This document shows, one piece after another, positions 1 through 12,599 of a stretch of 37,915 nucleotides of DNA (position 1 is its first letter; every line of letters begins with the position of its first letter). Location: contig NW_014577062.1 in the NCBI RefSeq assembly GCF_000485595.1, forward strand, positions 449,148 through 487,062, read 5' to 3'. Below the pieces are notes generated by a model. The model was not told the origin of the DNA and did no database searches. It saw nothing but the letters and a program-made list of their open reading frames with translations. This DNA comes from Priapulus caudatus. Lineage: Eukaryota > Priapulida > Priapulimorpha > Priapulimorphida > Priapulidae. A program made the translations under genes and the position numbers.

Positions 1-181
1 GGGATGTAGATGGAGAGGGCACGTGATGTGGTAGAACTCCGAATAATTCTGGTCGCCATATAGATTGTAAATCATTTGTTATATTCTTGTGAGGAGTTGT
101 AATTGGGAATCGAACGAAAAGAAGTTCATTGTTTTTTTGTTATAATTCGTGAGATAGTCTAATCGCAAAATGCATCGCTGC

Positions 182-204
182 GGGGGGGGGGGGGGGGGGG
201 GGGG
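182..204. repeat. Poly-G homopolymer, 23 bases
   Basis: An uninterrupted run of 23 G lies in otherwise AT-rich sequence. Runs this long are prone to G-quadruplex formation and to sequencing length error. Nothing else is recognisable in 1-760. Confidence 0.95.
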
Positions 205-759
205 TGTAAAAAGGGGCGTGGGCAACAAAGAATTTTTGCATTATCCTTTTGGAATATTATTGCTAAAGATTTCTGGGGGTCTTTTAAAAAACCACATGCT
301 GGCGGTCGACTATAAGAATTCGATTATTTCTGAGATTATTCGTTAGAAGTGGTTATTGAAGCTTGGTAGTGCTCTCCTAAGCTGAGATAATCAAATTCTG
401 ATAAATCGGCGACTCGGGGCAGCAAAAATAAATACAAATTTGTTAAGTATTCGCCCCACTAGGTGATGAGTCTGTCAACTTTTGAACATGGTGGCTCGTA
501 GAGACAGTGTACGTAGACATGGGTAGGAATTGGTTGGGATAGAAGTTAGGTTGCCAGGCTCAAGCACTTTGTTAAATAATGAGAAAAGCATGTGGCAGTT
601 ATAGGGGATAAATCCATGAAGACGCCATGAATATGGTATATATATATAGTTTATGTATTTGATTTATTTACAAAAGTATATATGGTGTTGCTCTTTCTAA
701 GCTACAAAGTCGCGAAAAACGCACCCGAATCGTCAGAAAGAATATGCAAACAGTAAGGC

Positions 760-1400
760 ACAAGCCATGTTTGTTCTTTGGTTTGCTCTTGTGTGGTAAA
801 GATCCTTCTCTTCGGCGCGCCTCTTTCTCTGCGCCTCATTTTGTAGTGTATAGTGTGATCTCTCTCGCTCCAATCTCGTCACCGTGGCATGATCTCTCTG
901 TCAACGGTGTCATTTTGCCCACTCCCTGTGACTCTTTGGCTTATCATTACTTCGTCATGCCCAATGCTGCTCTCGTCGTTTAGGCTTCAGTTCTTTTCTT
1001 TCTTATCTTTATTTCTTTCACTCTGCTCTGGCTTTCTCGTGTCGTGTCTCTCTCCGTTGCTGAATTCGCTCTCGGCCCAACATACAAACGTATAAACAAA
1101 CAATCAACGTGATACATCGAAGCCGTGATTTTCCTACGACATTTCCTCTATGATTCGCTCGTGCGTAGTCCACATGACCTTGGTTTTTCATTACGCTCTT
1201 TACACTTAAGCGTGGGACTGGCTTTTTACCGTTTTGTTCCGATTTTCGCTTCTTCTATCTCTCTCGTCGCTCTTTCGTTCACGTCGCGCGCCATTCTCCT
1301 AGTACTATCTGTCCTTGGCGCCGTTTCTTACGCCATGCTTGACAGTTTCTCACATTTTTCTTGGCTTCATAGCGCGTTTACAGAGACAGTATATATAAAC
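760..1400. repeat. Pyrimidine-rich low-complexity stretch
   Basis: The + strand is strongly enriched in TCTC/CTCT/CTTT words for about 640 bases, without a pure microsatellite core. The open frames here (744-983, 889-1095, 1125-1412) are Ser/Leu/Phe-rich, as expected from CT-rich DNA, and overlap in different frames, so I do not call them genes. A similar tract occurs at 22010-22380. It may be a decayed TC microsatellite. Confidence 0.5.
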
Positions 1401-2455
1401 CCGATTCGTTAATTACTAGGATGTCTCTCTATAGATTCGGTAAATGACGAAACAAAAATGCTAAAACACTTGTAGACTTGTTAGGTTGCTGTTTCATAGC
1501 TAACTGCTTTCCCAAGAGAGTAAGAAGACGTGCCTGTGACGTAAGCTTCTAACTGTATTCGGTGGGCACGCTAACAACGACGACTACTTTACGCGTGTGC
1601 GTTGGATGGCTATTTTCGTGCGACCATCTATTCTAATTATGCAGCAGCGCACAGACACACGTAACAATAAGCAGTCAGATCCACGCGTGGCGGTTCTGGT
1701 AATTAAACGACATCGTCGCTGTTCCGTTTCTCTCAAAGTATCGATGTATCGACGTGTTACGCTGCTTAAACTTTTCAAACTAATGCGCGGCAATAGTTTT
1801 CCTGTGTGCCGCGCGATTGATTAACTGACGTCCGCGCGCTTTACACAAGAGGTGTGCGGTAAATTAACTATTAGGGCGCGCAAGATAGCGCAACGCGGAA
1901 ACGCGAAAATTTGTTTGCGTATCTATCATGTTCGTGTTTTCTAATGAGAGTGTTCAATCCCATGACTGGCAGTAGATAGGGTCGTCCGCGCTATGTGCAC
2001 GTACATCGCGCGACGTCGGCTTCCTCTTTCCGCAAGTGAGCAAATCAAAAAATGCTTCCACATAGTAACAAGTGCGGGCATGGCGAATAAAGCTGAGGCT
2101 GTCAGTATATCTATAACCGAGCCTGTGGTCTCACCTCGTTTAGTGGCTGATACTCCTAAAGTGTATATTAAGAAGACTGTTTACATCGGGGTTTCGGTGC
2201 GTTAAGAAGGTTAAGCAGTTTTATCTATATGTTCGGTTGACGCAATGTAAGTGATAATTGTATTAGATTTTCGAGAAACGGTTGAAAAACTGTTAAATGT
2301 TAATTTCTTAATCTGCAAGGGATATGGGCGCTAATGAGGAAATACTGGATGAGTGTGTGTGCATTTGAACTCTTTTGCGAGATGTTTTCAATCACATCTC
2401 TTTTGAACCGGAATCTGTTCTGCATAAGAAGCGCGTAAAGTACTATGGCGTCATT
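1401..2455. other. No recognisable feature
   Basis: Mixed-composition DNA with scattered CpG-rich words. Short open frames at 1584-1824 on both strands and at 1993-2205 show no recognisable domain or splice context. Confidence 0.4.
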
Positions 2456-2690
2456 AGTCATGCGCGTCAGTGCGTGCGTGCTTCGGCGTGCGTCGTCAGG
2501 CGTGCTCGTCGTCGTGCGTGCGTTGGCGTGCGTCTTCCGGACGTGCGTCGTCGGCCGTGCGTCGTTTGGTCGTGGGGGCGGGGCGTGCGTCGGTCCGCAT
2601 GCGTCGGCCGCGCATCGCGTCGTCGACCGTGCGTGTCGGCGGTGCGTCGTCGGGCGTGGGCGGGTGCGTCGCTGCATGCGTCGTCAGCCA
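2456..2690. repeat. GC-rich degenerate GTGCGTCG low-complexity tract
   Basis: About 235 bases are built from short imperfect words of the type GTGCGTCGTC, GCGTGCGTCG and GGCGTGCG, with extreme CpG density relative to its flanks. It leaves open frames on both strands (for example 2375-2779, 2467-2898 and 2300-2677) that translate to Arg/Ala/Val/Cys or His/Thr/Arg repeats. These are compositional artefacts. It looks like a diverged minisatellite. Confidence 0.7.
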
Positions 2691-5242
2691 TGGCTCTTCG
2701 ATCGTTTATCAGGATTAAGACTTTAATGTCAAAACGGAGACAGCGTTTATACCGAAAGCATCTAGCATGTGCAGTGTAGAGTCTTCCTGCTGACGAGGCT
2801 TCTTCGAATCGCCCCCATGAACTGCAGCCATGGCAGTATCGCTGGGCGGGTAAATGCAGTGCTGTCCAGCGGTGCGCCTTCACGGCAGAGCCTGCCACAT
2901 ACGCCTCGTTGTACTGCTGGCGATTGCGTTACAGCGGCTTAACCATTGCAAAGCACAAAACAGCACGATTCGACCATCGTAGCTTCGCTCGGTGTTTTTT
3001 TGGATTTCGTAATGCCGCCGATATGCTGGTTTGACACGGCCAGAGTGACCGTAGGGACTGGATCGACCCAGAACCTATAGGATGGCAGGAGCAGATCGGG
3101 GCAACTGTGTAACGATGGCCATGTGAGGCACGCAAAGACCTAGGCTTGACACATACAAGTACTTTTGTGAATAACAGCTAAATAATAGATTGATGGCATG
3201 GCAGGGAAGTGTTATCTGTTTATCGAATTAAGATCACTGCGCACGGGGCATGCTGTGAAAATTTGGTTAAGGGGAGTACTTAAACAACTAGCGGTCTCTT
3301 ACTTCTCTGCTTTTGTTAGATTCTTTCGTCCCGTTTAATGTCATGTTTCTGCCAAAGCAATGTCACTGTTTGATGTGCATTTGGAGCTAGTTTTGTTTGT
3401 CCTATCCGTGTATATAATATGTGGAAGCTAAACAAAAATAGAACGATACGAAAGTTTTGTCAACCGATTCTTTATTCACTATTATTCCAAACATTCCTTA
3501 TTTTGTTCTCAGGCTATGCTGTTAAATAGTTGCACTTAATTGGCTGCATTCTATTATTAGTTTTTTTAAATGTTTTTGAAGCCTTTCAAACGTTTTGGGG
3601 GGTATATCACTAATCTGGCATCCAGTTAGCGGCTGCTACATAGTATGTTAATCGTTGGTTTCTAAAGCAACGAAATGGCACCAGAACGCTTATGTTAAGT
3701 AACAACAACAAAACAACAAACAACAAACTAATAGAGCGTTCGCAACTATAGAGATTAAGGAGGGTCGGGTTTTAGGCGTCACGGTTTTCTGTTCAATAAT
3801 GTTCTGATCGATGGGTAGATTTACGATTTCTAGAACGAGGTGGCGTTACTCTTGCCTATGTTCTGCGTGCTTGATGCACTGTACTTGCCATTAGCACGCA
3901 CGTAGAAGTTGTTCGCATCCGTTCCTGGCTGACGAATTTCTGAGGCTTGGTTTATGCCGTGAGAGTGTCGCGGAATAACTTGGCAGGTTTCACATGCATA
4001 TATTATATTGCCATGTGTCCATGATTGCGGAGAGAAATGTTCATGGCTGTGATCAAAATAGGCATATAGGAGGGAATGTGTCCGTTGATCAAGATGTTAC
4101 ATTTTCTGCTTGAGGTGTGTGGACTGCGTTTTTATGTAGAGGCGAGGTGGCGGCCTGTGCATATCGTACAGATAAAGTTTGGATTAATGGATTTACGCTT
4201 TTTTTGTAGTGTTTTTAAAACAATGCGTGTTTGGTTTGTGCTTGACTTGTTGAGCAGGCAATTATTCAGTAGGAGCGCTAATCCCGACGAGCCATCCCAC
4301 CTTGTATCTCGGGAAGCCCACCATAGCCGTTAGTGCCATCCGATAAGCGTGAGTGAAGAGGCAACTTAGTAAGAGGCCCTAGCACAAAGTGAATTATGGC
4401 GGAAGAAGAGTGCTACAGGGAGCGGGGCGAGTTAAGGTCGTATACAACGAAGGGTAAAGCGAAAGAAATCTTAGTAGTAGGCATTATAAAAGTGACCAGG
4501 TAGACGCCTGCTGAGTAATGGTTGCGTAAACAAGCTAGGAAATGTGCGGGTATATATATGATCTATTATATCCTATAATTATAGGTAGATGATGCATCCA
4601 GGCCGGAGTAATGGGGCGAGAACGTCGAAGTACAGCGGTATTGACTATGAGAGGGAACTAAATATGTATGTGGTGGAAGCTGTGTTATCATGCCACATTG
4701 TAGAGAGTTGCAGATGTTAGAGGGACGAAGAGGTATATTAAGTGAATGCGTAAGATGGTCAGGACGTGAGGATGCAAAAGGAGAGGAACCAAGACGTGCG
4801 GGAAGTGATCGTGAGGTAATATATGGGGATAGGGAGCAGTGTGGCCACGCGAGGTCAGTGAGTAATCGTACGGTTAGGCGATATATTGCGAGACAAGAAT
4901 ACAGAATTTAGGGGGAGAGCCAGGAAGAGAAAAGCTTTGAGGGCAATGATGAGTAAGATGGGGTCATGGGGGGGGGGTAATGAGGTGATGGTGAATAGTA
5001 GGGGAGGAGGACTAGTAGGAAGCAAAAGGTTGGCGAGTGCAGGGAGGCGTAGTTTGGGTGCGCATGCTAGACCGACGCGTACGACTTCCAAGCGGATGGG
5101 GGACATAATAATTGCAATAGCAATGTAGCAATACAGCAGATATAGCCTGTGGTATCCTGCAGAAATGCAAATGCATTCCGAATTGTTTGATTGTTTTCTT
5201 CAGTTGACAACTTTCCGTTACGAAGACAGCACGACCGGCGAC
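2691..5242. other. No recognisable gene; purine-rich toward the 3' side
   Basis: I see no coding domain, RNA gene or transposon signature. From about 4320 to 5060 the + strand is G/A-rich with irregular GAGG/GGAGG words. Short open frames at 4076-4333, 4690-4911 and 4886-5128 have no recognisable features. Confidence 0.4.
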
Positions 5243-7887
5243 GCACGACCCCCAATAGATGACCCCTGCTAGATGACGGACCCGCAGAATAGATTTGACC
5301 GCTGCTAGATGACGGACGCCCCAATACGATGGTCCCTGCTAGAGTGACGACGCCCAATAGATGACCCCTAGCTAGATGACGACCCAATAGATAGTCCCTG
5401 CTAGATGACGACCCAATAGATAGTCCTGCTAGATGACGACCGCCAATAGATGACGCCCTGCTAGATTACGACCCGCCAATAGATCGTCCTGCTAGGTGAC
5501 GATCCCAATAGATGGTCGCTGCTAGATTGACACCTCGCTGAATAGATGACCCCTGCTAGATGACTGACCCAATAGATAGTCCCTGCTAGATGACGACCCC
5601 AATAGATGGTGCCTGCTAGAGTGACGACCCCAATGAATGACCCCTGCTAGTGACGACGCAATAGGTAGTCCCTGGTAGAATGACGACGCCCAATAGATAG
5701 TCCCTGCTAGATGTACGACCCCCAATAGATGACCCTAAATAGATGACGACGGGCGAGGCCGGGCCCAATAGATAGTCCCTGCTAGATGACTGACCCCAAG
5801 GGGAGATGGTCCTGCTAGATGCACGACCCTTACCATAGAGATCGGTCCTCCTGCTAGATCACGCCTCCCTTGCCACATAGGATATGGCCCGCTCTGCGCT
5901 CTGATATGAGAGCCGACCCCCAGTGAATATGATAACCTCGTCATCAGATATTTGACCTCTCTACATGGCTTTACCTTGCTACTCCCAATAGATGATGTGT
6001 GTATATTCACTTCAATCGTGACTTCCATGTATAGATGACGCAACCCCGCAATAGATTAGTCTTGAACACTAGCTAATTGGTTTCTTATGGCACAGATAAC
6101 AAATAGATGGCCCTGCTAGATGACGAGCCTTCATTGTACACACTTGTAAGTAAATTAGTGCCCTTTCACAACAACAGACCAATCAGAGTGAGGCTTTTAC
6201 ACATGTAGACTAACGCTGCATGATCTCCCTCCGCAAATTTAAGTATGTAGCCTGTGCCTAGGAGCTGATGATGACTGACTGATACACTTGAACTCGTCCC
6301 TGCTGATAGGATGACTGAGTATCGTTCTCGCTAATAAGATGGTCGGTCACCGAATTTTATGCAAGAGTAAGAGCAAGGGCGGCTGAGTATTAGGATAGCC
6401 TACACATTGCATAGATTTACTGATTAGAAGTAACCCAATAGACTGGCTGCTGGGATTAGTGAATGAGTGGAAGTGTACTAACCACATGATCACGCAATAG
6501 ATTGAGATCGCCATGGTGTTAAGAAAGTGAACGCATGTGCTCGACAAATGAGGAGGTGTGGTTTCTCGCTTGATCTCTTCCGATGAGCCGCTTACCCCTG
6601 AAGATGAGTGGCGTCACTCGGTGAGCACTGAGACATCTCGGCCCCAAGTACGGCTACTGCTCAGCGCGGCATAGCCCATGACGACAGACCGCCCAGTAGG
6701 GTCTAGCAGAGTAGATGGTCCCCCCTACTAGATGACGACCCCAATAGATGGCCCCTGCTAGATGAGACCTCCATAGATGGCCCTACTAGGAGCTGACGTA
6801 TACCTCACCTCTGATAGATCACCCTGTTGAGGATGGACCACGCACCTCCGTTCTGGAGTAGGCACTTCTGAATTAGAGACAGTACTTGTTTATGCGAGAT
6901 GAACGACCGCGAATATATCAAACTAGAATCTGCTGAGTCGCTGGATCGTTTAAGCTTGATGTATCAACTGAACCTCTTAATCATTTATCTATCGCGCTAA
7001 TAAGATGGCCCCTGGCTAGTATGAACGACCCATAAAATAGCACGCTATGATAGATATGTCTGTGTAGTGCCCCTGTTAGATGACGCACGCACAACTCAAG
7101 AATATACTACTAAGATTGTGTCGGCCTTGTTTACGATGACGACCTAATACGCCGGCGCGCGGCCAATGGGTGCAACGTATTGATTAACGAATCCTAGATA
7201 GAAATGCTTCCTGTCTCTCTCATTGCACAATTTTGGTACATAGCGCCCCGTCATACGATTGACAGAACTTACCTCCCATTACGAGGTGTAGCCCTCCTGT
7301 CTGAGTGACGACCTTCTCAATGGATGTTGCGGCCGCCATCTAGATAGGTATCGCGACCGCCGCGCCATCCAATTAAGATCTGGCACTCACTTTTGTTTAG
7401 AGACGATCTATTGACTTTTAACTCAGATGGTGAGTGACCGAGGCTCGGAAGTGACATTTCATGGTCGCCTGTTAGATCGACGACCTCAACATCCATTAGG
7501 ATCTGTAGTCATCCGCGCTAGTATAAGATATTCGAAGTTACACTCCTGCACCTAGAGAATGAGAATGTGTCCGCATCGATAAGTCAATTAGTTGGTGTGA
7601 ACAACGGGAGATATACCAATAGGTTGCGTTTCCGGCGCTAAGATGTTCGACGTCATGATTGACAAACCACCGATTCACGAGATATATGGTATGTGTGACT
7701 CCATTTTTGGGTGTACGGGATGAATAGTATCCCCGTCACGCCCTCAGACTGCGCTCACTTAGATGGCCCTTGCGTAGATGACGATTTCAGCCTAGCCAAT
7801 GCCCAACCAAACTAAAAATTTGCAGACAAATATTTTCCAAGCAAGCGGTGACTGACAGATACGGAATGTGCACGCGCCTCGCTTTGT
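5243..7887 (-). repeat. Noisy 31-bp minisatellite array (foldback-element repeat)
   Basis: Tandem copies of a unit containing AATAGATGG and GCTAGATGACGACC, the same unit as at 19090-19240 and the reverse complement of the array at 15911-17505. Units are recognisable from 5243 to about 5860. After that they become increasingly interrupted, with isolated islands near 6105, 6715-6790, 7000-7090, 7450-7490 and 7757-7790. Divergence is dominated by single-base insertions and deletions, especially in C runs. That fits uncorrected long-read sequence at least as well as biological decay. No coding potential. Confidence 0.8.
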
Positions 7888-8620
7888 CAGATGACGAACC
7901 GACTCGCGATGTCGCCAGATCTCAGCCGCACAGTGCGGTACAGGTTAGTCACATGAATATTCGCTGAGCGCTTGTATTCTCTGCCTGTTGCGTGCTCGGA
8001 CGCTTAGAGGGCACTACGTGATTTTGGCTGGGCGGCGCCGGCGCGCCATCTTAAAAATTTTAACTTCGAAAAGATTGAACGCGTGCGCCCAGATAGCGGC
8101 GAGCGCACATTACATCGCTAGACAAGTCAAGATCTGTGCATGCATATATAGAATTTTCTCATATTAAATTTTCTAGTTATTTTTTATATGGCGCCAGGCA
8201 ATAGCGGCTTCCATAGACAACTGTGGAATAACTGCTCGAGACAATGGTGCTGAAGATGTGTAAACAACGGACAACCTTTTTACTATTTAACTGTTAGGTC
8301 TGGTTTCGCATGCGCATGGGGCGCCGCGGTGTCGTTTTATACTGTGAGCGACTAACACAAGATCAAAAGAAATACCGATAAGAAAAAAGACACGATCGCT
8401 ACTACTTAATGCTTAACTAGTAGCCAATGGCACTATTATCTCGAAAAATACTTGTCAGTGTTTTGTGCATAGTTGCACTGCTGGCTCGTATTATAATATG
8501 AACCGTTGTATTTTGATTCTCTATAATAGAAACATCACGAGCATTGAAGCCACACTATCTCTACGCGCAAACTTCGCTACATCGTGGCTGCTCTGTGTGT
8601 TCACACAAGTGATCGAATCT
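7888..8620. mobile_element. Degraded arm of the foldback-like element
   Basis: After the array, sequence matching the right arm of the 15064-20063 element is present in the same orientation. Shared blocks include GACGAA..CGACTCGCGATG near 7891, ATATTCGCTGAG near 7957, GGCACTACGTGATTTTG near 8011, GAAAAGATTGAACGCG near 8068, CGCATGCGCATGG near 8307 and TCGTGGCTGCTCTGTGTGT near 8581. The rest aligns poorly, with many insertions. No matching inverted arm was seen left of the array at 5243, so this is a one-armed or truncated copy, or a misassembled one. Confidence 0.7.
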
Positions 8621-11041
8621 AAGCAAACTGCCTATTTGCATTGAGCCGCTTAATAAGCATCCTGGATCAATACGTCACAATTATGCTGTCTCAGAGTCGC
8701 TTGCCATTCATTTGGCCCCGGGCATACGGGAGCTAAGATGGTCTCGCGTCGTCGATTAACTCTCGATAGTTCTATTAAAAGAATATCCTTGTTGTCATTG
8801 CTTAGAGTTAGCCGCAACGTTTCGACACGTTCTCGACATACATCATTCCATACAGCCGCTTTAAATATATGTCGCATTTATGAGCGAATGGTCATAGAAG
8901 CGTCTAGTTTTGTTTTCTACATGTATTGTCTTATCTGATTCGTGCAAAATTCTCCTACATTAATACGTGGCGCACATTATGAACAAATAGAAACTTTCAA
9001 CAGTGGATAGCCGAGAAGGACAGATCGTTTTACTAACTGACGGTCCCAGGCGTCAATCTGATTAGCAGAAGACTTGTGAGTTGTGCGGAGTATGTTGGTT
9101 TCTTCAATGATTGAGTTCTATGAGTACTGTTTTGTGTGTAAGATGGCGAGACAGAGCATTCTCCCTTGCGTGGTTTTTTATGTTCGTGAGATGGGTCTCA
9201 TTTAATATATTCGTTCGATATTAAGAGGAGGATAACATGCAGTAGGAGCTATGAATCATTCTTTGTTAGACTTGTTTTCAGAGATAGAATGGATTCAATG
9301 TATTAAGCGTCGTTAGGTATCTTTACGTTATTGATTTTTATGTAACAGGCGTGCTGCCAGGTGATAAATAGCATAGTCAGTAATAGGTTGTGTCGGTATG
9401 TCATGTTTATATAGCATGTCAGAGAAAAATTTGCTAGCATTGGGTTGTTTTATCGTTACTTACTGATAACTGCTTTTAGGTAGCTCCTTAGAAATTTCAC
9501 ACAGAAGTATCTATGATAAACAATATAACTAATCGGAGAGGACGAAATTTATTGGATGCTAGCATTTCGCATGCATATCTCACGAAATTTCAATGAACAC
9601 GTTCTGTCGAAGAACGCCCAATATAACCCTAACAAATGTAAAAAAAGATGAGATTATATGGGACAAGAATGGTATTCGGTCTAGTGATGTGGCTGCACTT
9701 GTGTTAGGGTCGAGTGATTAAAGGGTATAGACCGTTGTGAGTAGTTAGTGGTTTTATATGTGTACGCCATGTTCTCTATCCTTGGGCGTTTCCGCATGAA
9801 GAACCGGGTCGAGTGCGAGACCGATTTAGCGCCTCGTCTTTTTTGATATACACCAGACAATGAGACTATTGAATGAGAAACGAAACGCTTCAACAGATGA
9901 ATAGATAAATATTTAAATATAACAAGAAAACTCAATTTTTATTACTCACCAGCGAGGTTTCTTGTTTTTATTTTTTGTTCATGGATGGAGAATCCTTAAA
10001 ACTCGGCCTGAATCAAAAATCTAGGCGCTTCCCGTGTTTTGCTCATATGCCGGCTTACTAAAATGTGTACACTTGTAACATTGCGGCGGCTGAATGGTGT
10101 ATCCGCCCCTTAAAACCCGAAAGTTTCCGAAGATGACATTTTAATTAGTAGGTGGCTGCCATCCTAGATATAGAATCACAAAATATTCTGTTTCTATATC
10201 TATGCTGCATCGAAGATTGAAGATTGATTTGAAGATTAAGAAACAGTTTCTTTGTGCATAAGACTTCATAATACAGAGTAACACGTTTAAAAGGATAATT
10301 AACATGTAGAAGTCAATTTTAATCAGTTTAAGCACGGGAGTGGCGAAGGACACTAACGGGACAGTAGGCCTCTAGGATTTTATGGCATACAACTGTACTT
10401 TACTGTATACAAATCGTCTATACTCACACATGAATTTGTCACCAGATACTTAATTAATTATTTAGCAATCAACGCAGACACAATTGAACGGCGCCATGAC
10501 ACCGCGACGTGCTGCCACCTGAAAACAGTTTTGCGTATTTGCATTTTTATTTTGCAGGTAATGACTCGAGGGCTAATGCACAAAAGTGCAATTATATTTA
10601 TACTAAATGCTTATTTAACCGAACGATATTTCATTTTTAGGGCAAATTTATCCATATTATAAGTGAAACTATATTCGTCTTATAAGATTCAGCAATCCTT
10701 TTGCTTTTACAATGAATAAATAAGAAATACCCTCGTTGTAGCCCTTGGCTGGAAAAGTGGTTTTGCGCAACTTTCAGATCGTGCGCTTTGAGTGGCGCCA
10801 CCGTCCGTTGAATCAGACTGTGCTCGTTATTTTAAAACATAAAAAAAAATATTTCTAATGGTGATTGACCATGAAACTTTTATGTAGCGGCAATTATAAC
10901 CAAATTAGCTGAAACATAACCCTAAGACATAGAGGCTACTGTTCTTTAAGTCTACTATCTGCCACGCCAAGAGTAGTTAAACGTAAGCAGCCGCTGAATA
11001 ACATCAATAATCTACATAGTAATTATATTAATTATATAAAT
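8621..11041. other. No recognisable gene or repeat
   Basis: AT-rich intronic-looking DNA. Small open frames at 8650-8877 (-), 9681-9935 (-) and 10141-10353 (-) have no recognisable domain, and the first overlaps an open frame on the other strand. A perfect ATATCCTT word at 8783 is discussed among the rejected items. Confidence 0.4.
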
Positions 11042-11915
11042 ATGAGTGTGGGTGTATGTATGTATGGCAATATGTATATAATGATGTACGTATGGGTGTC
11101 GATGATGGTAAAGTGCACTTTGCCTGCACAGGTTATACGGATTTTTTTTCTTTATCTATTTTCTTACACATGTTGTAAGATATGCAATAGCAAATTACAT
11201 TACTGCAAAACATATTGCAACTTTTCAATTCGTTTTATATCTATTGTGAGTGTCGTGCGAATATGTTTATGTTTGTAATAGTGGATATAATGGTGTATGA
11301 ACCGAGTTGTCGAATTAAATGATGGTGCTAAAAGGATAACTAGATTGTACATATGTAGATAGGAAGTTGATTTTTTTGTCATGTTTTTAGTTTTTGATAT
11401 CATGTTGTTCTGAGCGCAGCTGCTTTTGTCACTGTATTCCAGCTCAGGAACATCATTTCTACCTGCTAACTTTACCGTATCATCTTTATTGTACAGAATA
11501 TGGCTGAGGTTTTTTTCTCGTTTATATTTTTTCTTCGTGTACTGGATATAGCACTGTTTTGTATGTATCACTGCAGAAAGCTTTCCATTTCTTTTTTTTC
11601 TTTTTTTATATAACTGCTCCAACCTTACCTTAATCACTTTACTTGTACATAATATGCTGAATTTTTTTTTTTTTCATCTGTCCTATCAATGTTTTTGTAC
11701 TGTATCACTGTGACATTTTGGGGGATCGTGGGTATATTGCTATAGTTTTAGTATGTACAATGTTTATGTTGACCCAATGGGAATAGTGTGTTAGCCACAG
11801 CTTTTTGTGTTTCATCCTCGATAATTTTCTACTCCTGATTTTGTTTTATATTATGCTGTTATCGACTGTAATGTATGCTTTGTTAATTATCGAACGAAAT
11901 AAATAAAACAAAAAA
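11042..11915 (+). mobile_element. Possible 3' end of a non-LTR retrotransposon
   Basis: T-rich, TGTATG-rich sequence runs to a sharp AATAAATAAA-type end near 11897-11915, followed by an A-rich stretch. This is a composition and tail commonly seen in CR1/jockey-like 3' UTRs. No reverse transcriptase motif was found upstream on this strand, so it would be a 5'-truncated copy. It could equally be an unrelated AT-rich sequence with a chance polyadenylation signal. Support is compositional only. Confidence 0.3.
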
Positions 11916-12595
11916 TCAAAATGGTAATGAAGATTCATATAAGGCAGCAATTAGAGTAGAGAACACGTTATGGCAAATTCCGAAGCGTAAAGCAAGCGTT
12001 ATAAATAAAAGGAGAAAAGTGTACAGGAAACAAATATGTATGACAAATATACAATGAATATAGATGAGCAAGAACGATATACGTCGACTTTAGGATTATG
12101 CAAGATCGTCAAGTTAAAACTCAACAACTCAACATAAATTGATCAATTAATAACAACAAAACAATAGCAGGAACGAAGCAAGATTGCGTAAGCAAACAAA
12201 CAAAAGACTTTTTCACATATGTAAGCATAAGCGAAATTATCACAGTAGATGCATTTTATTAAATTCATATAAGGAATCATATATGTAGCACGAAGGTTTG
12301 CGTACAGAAATAAGTAGGTTAGTGAAAAACATACCGTTGACAAAAAAAATTAAATAAAATATTAATATAAAAATTATATAACAATATAATAACATCAGTG
12401 AAAACTGATAACTTTAATTACTGAGAGCCAATAACACAATCACAGTCCTGTACAAATAACTAGGTGACTCAGTCTAGCTAATGATATGAGACAGCTCAAA
12501 AAACAATTTTTGTACGATTTAAGATGTTTATCGTTAAATCGTTAACGCATTTTATGTTTATATAATAATATAAGTAACAAATCAGTGAAAGGATC
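11916..12595. other. AT-rich stretch without recognisable features
   Basis: Strongly AT-rich. It may include the 3' UTR of the antisense retrotransposon relic that follows, but no boundary or target-site duplication could be identified. Confidence 0.35.
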
Positions 12596-12599
12596 CAAC

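Noticed and set aside
8783-8790. ATATCCTT, a perfect U12-type 5' splice-site word that could pair with the AC acceptor at 26322
   Set aside because: The upstream sequence does not encode the expected CaV2 N-terminal exon end. An 8-base word is expected by chance roughly every 65 kb per strand, and it lies near the degraded repeat arm.
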